DNA from: Anagrus nilaparvatae | Lineage: Eukaryota > Arthropoda > Insecta > Hymenoptera > Mymaridae | DNA: 64,000 bases | NCBI GenBank assembly: GCA_022575985.1 | Contig: JAKSXM010000272.1 | Location: 20,332,501 to 20,396,500 of the forward strand | Direction of reading: 5' to 3' | In this document: one piece after another, positions 58,165 to 64,000 of the stretch | Layout of the letters: each line of letters begins with the position of its first letter | How positions within the stretch are numbered: position 1 is the stretch's first letter | Made by a program: the position numbers and the translations under genes | The notes under the pieces: model-generated | Databases searched by the model: none | The model's input: the letters and a program-made list of their open reading frames with translations, nothing else | What the model was told of the DNA's origin: nothing

Positions 58165-58835
58165 TAATTTTGTTAAATGAAATCAAAATCTGAAACCAAA
58201 CTTATAAAGCATGTCAATTGTTTTTGCATGTCAGTTGTTTTTTAAGATTTAATTAATAGTTTGAAACCTGTTTGAAACGCATATTTTTACTTTTTTAAGT
58301 TATTTTTTTAAGGTAATTAGATGGTTGAAAAAAAATGATGACAGAACTTAATGAAATAGGAACATTATTTAAGGTGTTTTTTCAGTAATTATTTATGATG
58401 ACAGAAATGAATGAAACTTATAAAATAAAAAGATAAAGTCTTTAAGAAATGAAATAAACTTTCTTTTTTAACTTTGGTTGCCTAATTATTATTTAATCAA
58501 GAAAAAAGTGTAGGTAGTTTAACATTGCTCTTATGGAAAATCATCTTTGGAGCTTGTGAAAAGTATGATTGCGATGACACAGATTAATGAAACTTAAATA
58601 ATATGGTAAATAAAAGCTCAAAGATTATATTTCCAATTTGTTTTTCTTGTTTCATTGCCTAATTATTAAATAATTAAATAAAAAGTATGTAAATAACCTA
58701 ATATTATACTAATACATATACGATTTTACATATGTATGTAGCGTCGATAATTCAGAAATCGAAAAAAATACATACAAAATGGCGGATATATTGAAGAAAC
58801 ACCTTAAATTTAAACATTTTAAAACTGAAATAAAC
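58165..58835. other. AT-rich DNA, no gene supported
   Basis: Two weakly similar patches with GATGACAGAAATGAATGAAA and GATGACACAGATTAATGAAA (also near 59420) suggest an old direct repeat. Nothing coding. Confidence 0.4.
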
Positions 58836-58840
58836 TTTTC

Positions 58841-59342
58841 TTCCTAGCGGGCCGAAAAAACTTTTTTCGCCTCGGATGCTAATTAACGTGTGATCTGGGC
58901 CATTTTTTTTTTGCTCCCTTGGTTAAAAATGTACTATTATTTCACCCCTTTTATAGCATTAATAGTATATTTTTATCCTAGGCCGCAAAAATAAAGAATG
59001 GCCCAGATCGCATGTAAATTGCAATCCGAGGATGGCAAACTGCGATCTGGGACATTCTTTTTTTACGGCCGAGGTCAAAACATAATTTTTCTTCGTCAGT
59101 GGCTAGAAAACACGTATTTACGAATCACGCTACGGCCGGGAAATACGTGTTTTCTGGCCACTGTCAAGAAAATTTTTTTTCTGGTCAGCGGCCAGAAAGC
59201 ACATATTTCCCGTTTTTTCGCCACTGATGCAGAAAAATCGTAAACGACCCTGGACCATAAAAAAAGAATACCCCAAATTGCAGTTTAATTTACGTGCAAT
59301 TTGGGCCATTCTTTATTTTACTGGCCATGGGTAATATATACT
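58841..59342. mobile_element. Rearranged member of the palindrome family
   Basis: Begins CTTCCTAGCGGGCCGAAAAA, then modules GATCTGGGCCATT, CCTAGGCCGCAAAAATAAAG, AATCCGAGGATGGCAAACTG. An inner hairpin has AAACACGTATTTACG facing GGGAAATACGTGTTTTC. The 81-codon ORF at 58998 is a by-product. Confidence 0.75.
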
Positions 59343-59526
59343 ATTAAATTAAGAAATAAAAATCCGAGCTTTAACATTGATCTTATGGGAGCAATACTTT
59401 TGAGCTTTGAAAAAATATAAAAATGATGACACAGACGATTAAAATTAGCAGGAAATGATAATAAATGATCAAAGATTAAATTTCGAATTTATTTTCCCCA
59501 GTTTATAGGCTTTAATTTTCAATAAA

Positions 59527-60068
59527 TAAATGTAGGATTCGGGTCAACCTGAAGATAATTATTAATTAATTACTGATTATGATTTAATTTAATTTTACAT
59601 TGTATTTTTATGTTGTATGAAAATCTTTCTAGAAGTAATTGTACGTTAAAGTCAAGATGTTTCCGGTGTCATATGGTGTGTTTTCTAGTGTCTGTATCGT
59701 ATGATATTTTAATGTATGGAAGTTTCTAGGTTTAATTGTCGTTAGTTTTTATAGAAAGAATGAATGTTAAGTAGCTAGAAAATTCGAGAATAGAACGATC
59801 TAGAAAGAATATTAAAATGTATAAAAGCTGCAGGATTTTGGTCGTGGGAGTCAGTTGTTCAGTAGTTGTTAAGTTGTTCGTCAGTAGTACTGTATGTGGC
59901 ATGTAGTCTGTTGCGTGTAGTATGTAGTACTTAAAGTAGTAATGTTAAAAATGTAGTCTTTAAAGTTAATGTTGCTGTATCAATAAATACGTTGTGTTGT
60001 TTTACTTTTTTAATTAAATAAAAATTGTTGCTAATTATTTGAAAATACTAAGCCCATTCCTACATAAA
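59527..60068 (+). mobile_element. Solo LTR, 534 bp, with TAAA target duplication
   Basis: TGTAGGATTCGGGTC (59531) to GCCCATTCCTACA (60064), sense on plus, flanked by TAAA 59527-59530 and 60065-60068. TATAAAAG at 59820-59827 is 31 bp before TCAGT (59851), an arthropod initiator. AATAAA at 59982-59987 is a likely poly(A) signal. Slightly diverged from the 52365/54628 pair. Left by LTR-LTR recombination. Confidence 0.9.
59820..59855 (+). promoter_or_regulatory. LTR core promoter: TATA box and TCAGT initiator
   Basis: TATAAAAG 31 bp upstream of TCAGTTG. The same pair is in the two LTRs of the full element. It could drive transcription of downstream DNA to the right. Confidence 0.6.
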
Positions 60069-60069
60069 T

Positions 60070-61190
60070 GACAACTATGTTAAATAATCTAAAATTATAC
60101 CAATCATATAAGATTTCACATAATAATATGTTTGCAGCCTCGATAATTTATATCTAAATTAGATAAAAAAAAATTTCTTACGATCTATAATAAGTTTACT
60201 TATAATAAGCCGGTTCCGTATCTGGAGAACTTTTATTTTTTTGAATTCCCTTATCTATACCAAAATTGCTGAATATAAAAAAAAAATGAGATTTTCATAA
60301 AAAATTGGATTGAACGCCTATTGGATATTTATAGGGTGACTGAAAAAATATAATAAGTTTCTTTTAAATTCCAATCTCATTCTTAATTCACAATGCAAAA
60401 AATATATTTTGCTTAAAAAAAAAAAAATCAAATTTTATATGTTTTGTTCCCCTAGAATATAAACAAGATTACTATATTATTATGTATTATATTTATCGCT
60501 TTCAAGGTAATCGTATTATGTTTCACATAATTTGTTTTTATTCACAAACAATTTTATAAAAAAAGCTTCGTCGACTTCTAGAATTATTTTTTACAGAAAT
60601 ATTAGTCATTTTTTGTATACTTTAAGATTTTATTTTATTTTGTTTTACATTTTTTATATTCGTGTTTAAATGACTATATATTATTAAAAAAAAAATGTTT
60701 ATTAAAAAAAAAAAAAATTAAACAAAAAATATTAAAACTTAGTAATTAAAATCGTAGACACATATAAGCTATAAAATAAATATTCAGAATATTTATGAAG
60801 ATAAAAGTAATTTTTCATGTTACAAAATAAAACTTTTTTTTTCCACGTGTACTATATTTTAGCTATAACTTTATTGGTATTCTTTGAAATGTTTTTTTTT
60901 GTCAATGCTAATAAAATTTTTATGATCCTCGAGTATTTTAATTAATTAAAACCGTTAAAAATTATATGCGTGCGTGTGTGTGTCGGGACGTGTCCAGGAA
61001 TAAACTTTCCCCTGTGACCTTCTATTTCATTTTTTTGCGTTTTTTGATCTGTTGATTTGTATATATAATTAATTTATATATTTTGGCTTTAATACATAAC
61101 AATATTAGTTCTTTTATAAAAAAATATAAAATAATAAAAAAAAGGAATTTTTTTTTTTACTATTATAAAAATTATTTTTTGTCAATAAAT
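60070..61190. other. AT-rich DNA, no gene supported
   Basis: Homopolymer-rich. A short GT run (GCGTGCGTGTGTGTGTCGGG at about 60966) is the only distinct feature. Confidence 0.5.
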
Positions 61191-61194
61191 TTTA

Positions 61195-61805
61195 TTTATG
61201 GGCACTTCGTAAATTTGAAAAAGCATGCGAAATAGTATATTTACGGCTCGTGTCCAGTAAAGTAAAGATAGGCCCAAATCGCACGTAAATTACCTTTCGA
61301 GGTGAAGCCGATTTGAGGCATTCTTTATTTATAGACAAGTGCCGTATAAAATTTTTCTGCGGCAGTAGCGAGAAATTTCGATTTCCTTGGCCGCGCAGCG
61401 AAGTAAAAATCGTACTTTCGTTGCTACTGTCCAGAAAAATAGTATATTTGCGGCTCGTGTCCAGAAAAGTAAAGAATGGCCCAAATCGCATATTAATACA
61501 ATTACATACCTTCCGAGGCGAAGCCGAGGGTGGCAAACTGCGATTTGGGGCATTCTTTATTTATGGACAAGGGCCGTATAAAATTTTTCTTGTCAGTAGC
61601 CAGAAAACACGTATTTCCCGGCCGCAACGTTATTCGAAAATACGTGTTTTCTAGCCACTGACGAAGAAAAATTATGTTTTGGCCTCGGCCGTAAAAAAAG
61701 AATGTCCGAGATCGCAGTTTGCCATCCTCGGCTTCGCCTCGGATTGCAATTCACGTGCGATCTGGGCCATTCTTTATTTTTGCGGCCTAGGCTAAAAATA
61801 TACTA
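61195..61805. mobile_element. Compound member of the palindrome family
   Basis: Carries two copies of CGGCTCGTGTCCAGWAAAGT (61246, 61452), three CCGAGGMKGGCAAACTGCGA-type segments in either orientation, and a hairpin AAACACGTATTTCCC facing AAATACGTGTTTTC at about 61604-61652. The several overlapping ORFs (61192-61890) on both strands are by-products of its open palindromic sequence. Confidence 0.8.
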
Positions 61806-61869
61806 TTTCTGCAACGGTAACAAGAAATTTCGTGGCTACTGTACAGAAAAATTATTGAATTTTCTAATT

Positions 61870-62740
61870 TTTGAAGAAATAAATACATAATTATGTTGGA
61901 TACTGGAAAAAAAGGGAAAAATGTATTACACACCCAGAAATGTTTCTTTAAACTATAATTATAAAATCAATATTTTCCTAACGGATAATATTTATTTCAA
62001 AACTGATTTATATTTACTTTTAATCTGAAAGTACAAGTTTTTCAAAAGGCTTATATTATGATCCATGCACGTGCAAGTTGGCTTTTCAGCATAACTTTAT
62101 ATCGATTAATAAGGGGAGTCGGATATATTTGGAACACTGAATGGAAAATAAATTGATAAAAATCAGCTAATCGTGTTAAAGGGGGAGATTATTAAATAAA
62201 TTTTCCAGAATAAGAAAATATAGATTTGAATAATGAGTATAAAAAGGAGGTATTTTCACTTCCTTTTTATTTTTGTGTGCTTTTATTGTTGTATATTTTA
62301 AGCTACAGTCAAAGTACATGAAAATAAAAAGTCTGTGGATTATTGAACCCTATTGGTGTAATATGTTGTATTACTACACTTAGGGGAAGCGAAATGGATT
62401 TTGAAGATAACTGAAGGGTGTTCACTTATTAAACTTGAGCTAAAATAAAAAATTTTAGAGAAAAAGGCGGTTATTTATTCATTATATAAATATAATTAAT
62501 AAAATATATTTATAAATTAAATTTAAAAATTGGTGCTCGTTCTTCTTTCTACCACGGCTGATGTACATACCACGTGGTATATCTAGAAATTAATTTTTAA
62601 AAATTAAAAGTATTTTTGTGTACTTTTCCTTTTTTTGTACTGTTTTTCACGTTTGACTTTTTATCTTTGCGACTTCTTCTTTGTGCTTGTTCTTAAAAGT
62701 CGGGTGGGGATAAAGGACAGACATGTTCTTACTTGTTTTC
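61870..62740. other. AT-rich upstream region of the 63137 gene
   Basis: No ORF. 62540-62590 contains CCACGGCTGATGTACATACC and ACGTGGTAT, a small inverted motif of unknown role. Confidence 0.4.
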
Positions 62741-62806
62741 GTGCTCGTTCCTACGCCCGCGACATCACAGCAGGCCAGTAGTGTTTTTGAAGCAATTGCA
62801 TGTAAA
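62740..62806 (+). promoter_or_regulatory. Possible promoter and non-coding first exon of the 63137 gene
   Basis: A CpG-bearing patch (CGTGCTCGTTCCTACGCCCG, CGACATCACAGCAGGCCAGT) ends in a donor-like GTATGT at 62807. A weak acceptor CAACACAG lies at 63052-63059. The spliced leader would join about 78 bp before the ATG. Inference. Confidence 0.3.
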
Positions 62807-63136
62807 GTATGTATTTGTTGTTTTCCTATTGAATATAAAGTGTTTATAGTTGTGAAATAAATAAAATTACATTATTATTTAGACAAAAAATTTTAAGTGG
62901 TTAAACCAAATATTGTATTAATCTTTATAAAGGATAATAGATAAAAACAAGCTTATTATGAGAAAATTAAGTATATATTTTGTTGTCGTGTAAGAGTTAA
63001 GTATAGGCCTGGAATTAAAGATTCTTGGAAATTTTTCGGCACGCAAACTTGCAACACAGTTAAATAAAAGATTTAATGAAATGAATTTAATTTTAATTTC
63101 ATTTTAATTTTAATATTTAATGGACAAATTAATATT

Positions 63137-64000
63137 ATGACGCCTTTCTATTTATCTGAGGAAGAAAGATATTCAGATTGGCATTTACGATTAAAAAAAT
63201 TTAATGATATACCACCTTTTGGAGGACCATTACCAGTGAGATCATTAAAAGAATTTCCAAATAGAAAAGATCCTAGGGCCAGAAGAAGTAAAGATTATTT
63301 TCATGATAAAAATAAAACATCAAAAACTCATAAAATTTTTTCATTTAATGATAAATACTTAAGTGATAGTGAATATTCAAAAAATTTAAGAAAAATTAAA
63401 ATTAAACCTACAACTATTAATTTACCAAATATTCCAAATAATTTAGACCCAAGACAAGCTTTTTATTTAAAAAAAAAATATCCAGATCTTGACGTCAAAA
63501 GTGAAGATAAAGGAACTCTAATTAAATATGCTGATGACAAAAATGGATTACTTAATCCTGTGCTTTATATCGACTTATCTGAACATTCATTTAGAGATTC
63601 AAAAAATATAAATGGTGGAAATCATAAAGAAAACGTAGAGTCCAGAAAAGTTTACATAATGATGAAAAAAAGTGAAAAGAATGCTGAAAGAGCTAGAAAA
63701 TTAAGAAAAAGAATAAGTGATTTTGATACTGATGTTATTGATTTGGATCCTATTGAACCAATTGGTAATAATTCAAAAGATGATGACATCCTTATTATCT
63801 CTGATAAATCTTCCAGTACTAAAGAAAGAAAGATTTTAAATGTTATAGAATTGGATGATGATTTGGTTATTTTACCAAATAAAAATAATAAATTAATTAC
63901 TGATTCCAAAATTAAAGATGTAAAAATAAAAAATAGCCAAAAAACATCTAAATCATCCTTCAATAATTTGCTGATAGATAATTACTTAAAAAAACAAAAA
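63137..64000 (+). CDS. 5' part of a host-like gene with SUMO-interaction-like motifs, cut by window end
   Basis: ATG 63137 opens 288 codons with no stop to the last base, so the gene is partial. An in-frame TGA lies about 60 bp upstream, supporting the start. The N-terminus (SEEERYSDWHLRLKKFNDI) is followed by a Pro/Arg part, a long Lys/Asn-rich disordered region, and an acidic-hydrophobic cluster series: YIDLSE (144-149), VIDLD (200-204), ILIIS after DDD (218-222), VIEL (236-239) and LVIL (243-246). These resemble SUMO-interacting motifs (V/I-x-V/I-V/I beside acids and Ser). A basic helix (KNAERARKLRKR) may be a nuclear signal. A nuclear SUMO-pathway role is inference. The minus ORF at 63652-63963 is its shadow. 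Confidence 0.65.
   Translation, partial: MTPFYLSEEERYSDWHLRLKKFNDIPPFGGPLPVRSLKEFPNRKDPRARRSKDYFHDKNKTSKTHKIFSFNDKYLSDSEYSKNLRKIKIKPTTINLPNIPNNLDPRQAFYLKKKYPDLDVKSEDKGTLIKYADDKNGLLNPVLYIDLSEHSFRDSKNINGGNHKENVESRKVYIMMKKSEKNAERARKLRKRISDFDTDVIDLDPIEPIGNNSKDDDILIISDKSSSTKERKILNVIELDDDLVILPNKNNKLITDSKIKDVKIKNSQKTSKSSFNNLLIDNYLKKQK

Noticed and set aside
61192..61890. Cluster of five overlapping ORFs on both strands
   Set aside because: Open frames come from the GC-richer palindromic element; the same peptides appear in both orientations.
63652..63963. 103-codon hydrophobic minus ORF
   Set aside because: Exact shadow of the open-ended plus gene at 63137-64000.
1..64000. tRNA or rRNA genes
   Set aside because: No cloverleaf with A and B boxes or rRNA-like stretch could be recognised by eye; a tRNAscan run would be decisive.

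Overview
This window looks like non-coding-rich nuclear DNA of a eukaryote with an extremely AT-rich genome, most likely an insect. The signs are GT...AG-bounded exons, a Ty3/gypsy-type LTR retrotransposon with 4-bp target duplications, a TCAGT arthropod initiator in its LTR, abundant inverted-repeat elements, and no operons, ribosome binding sites or bacterial genes. The species cannot be fixed from the sequence. A parasitoid wasp or another insect with a low-GC genome is only a guess.

Layout. 1-3250: AT-rich DNA with one modular repeat. 3259-7009 and 12423-15156: two blocks of eroded coding sequence, all on the plus strand and visibly less AT-rich than their flanks. They hold long reading frames broken by single in-frame stops (TAA, TGA, TAG, TGA) and single frameshifts, plus one intact small gene (14776-15156). 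They look like an endogenised foreign element, virus-like by inference, but I recognise no family. Between the blocks, 7818-11975 is a tandem array of about 13 copies of one gene fragment, alternating about 325-bp and 260-bp units (a 585-bp dimer). The probable parent fragment is at 5494-5870. 15160-24430: AT-rich DNA with hairpin elements and one likely host exon (20781-21146). 24440-27450: a few weak ORFs and a Helitron-like element. 27895-29693: nested DNA transposons, including two tandem TTA-flanked MITEs and a 960-bp near-perfect palindrome. 30453-30638 and 57640-57749: two candidate exons with good splice sites and compatible phase, possibly of one host gene spanning about 27 kb of transposon-filled intron. 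30800-52360: many palindromic elements, a satellite-like family and a retroelement remnant on the minus strand (46505-47042). 52365-55168: a structurally complete but pol-less LTR retrotransposon (gag only, minus strand), with related LTRs at 57963 and 59531. 56941-61805: a family of GC-richer palindromic elements. 63137-64000: the start of a host-like gene open to the window end (288 codons), carrying several SUMO-interaction-like motifs.

The candidate host genes (20781, 30453/57640, 63137) show no shared pathway. The most unusual part is the plus-strand virus-like block with its higher-order array of gene fragments.
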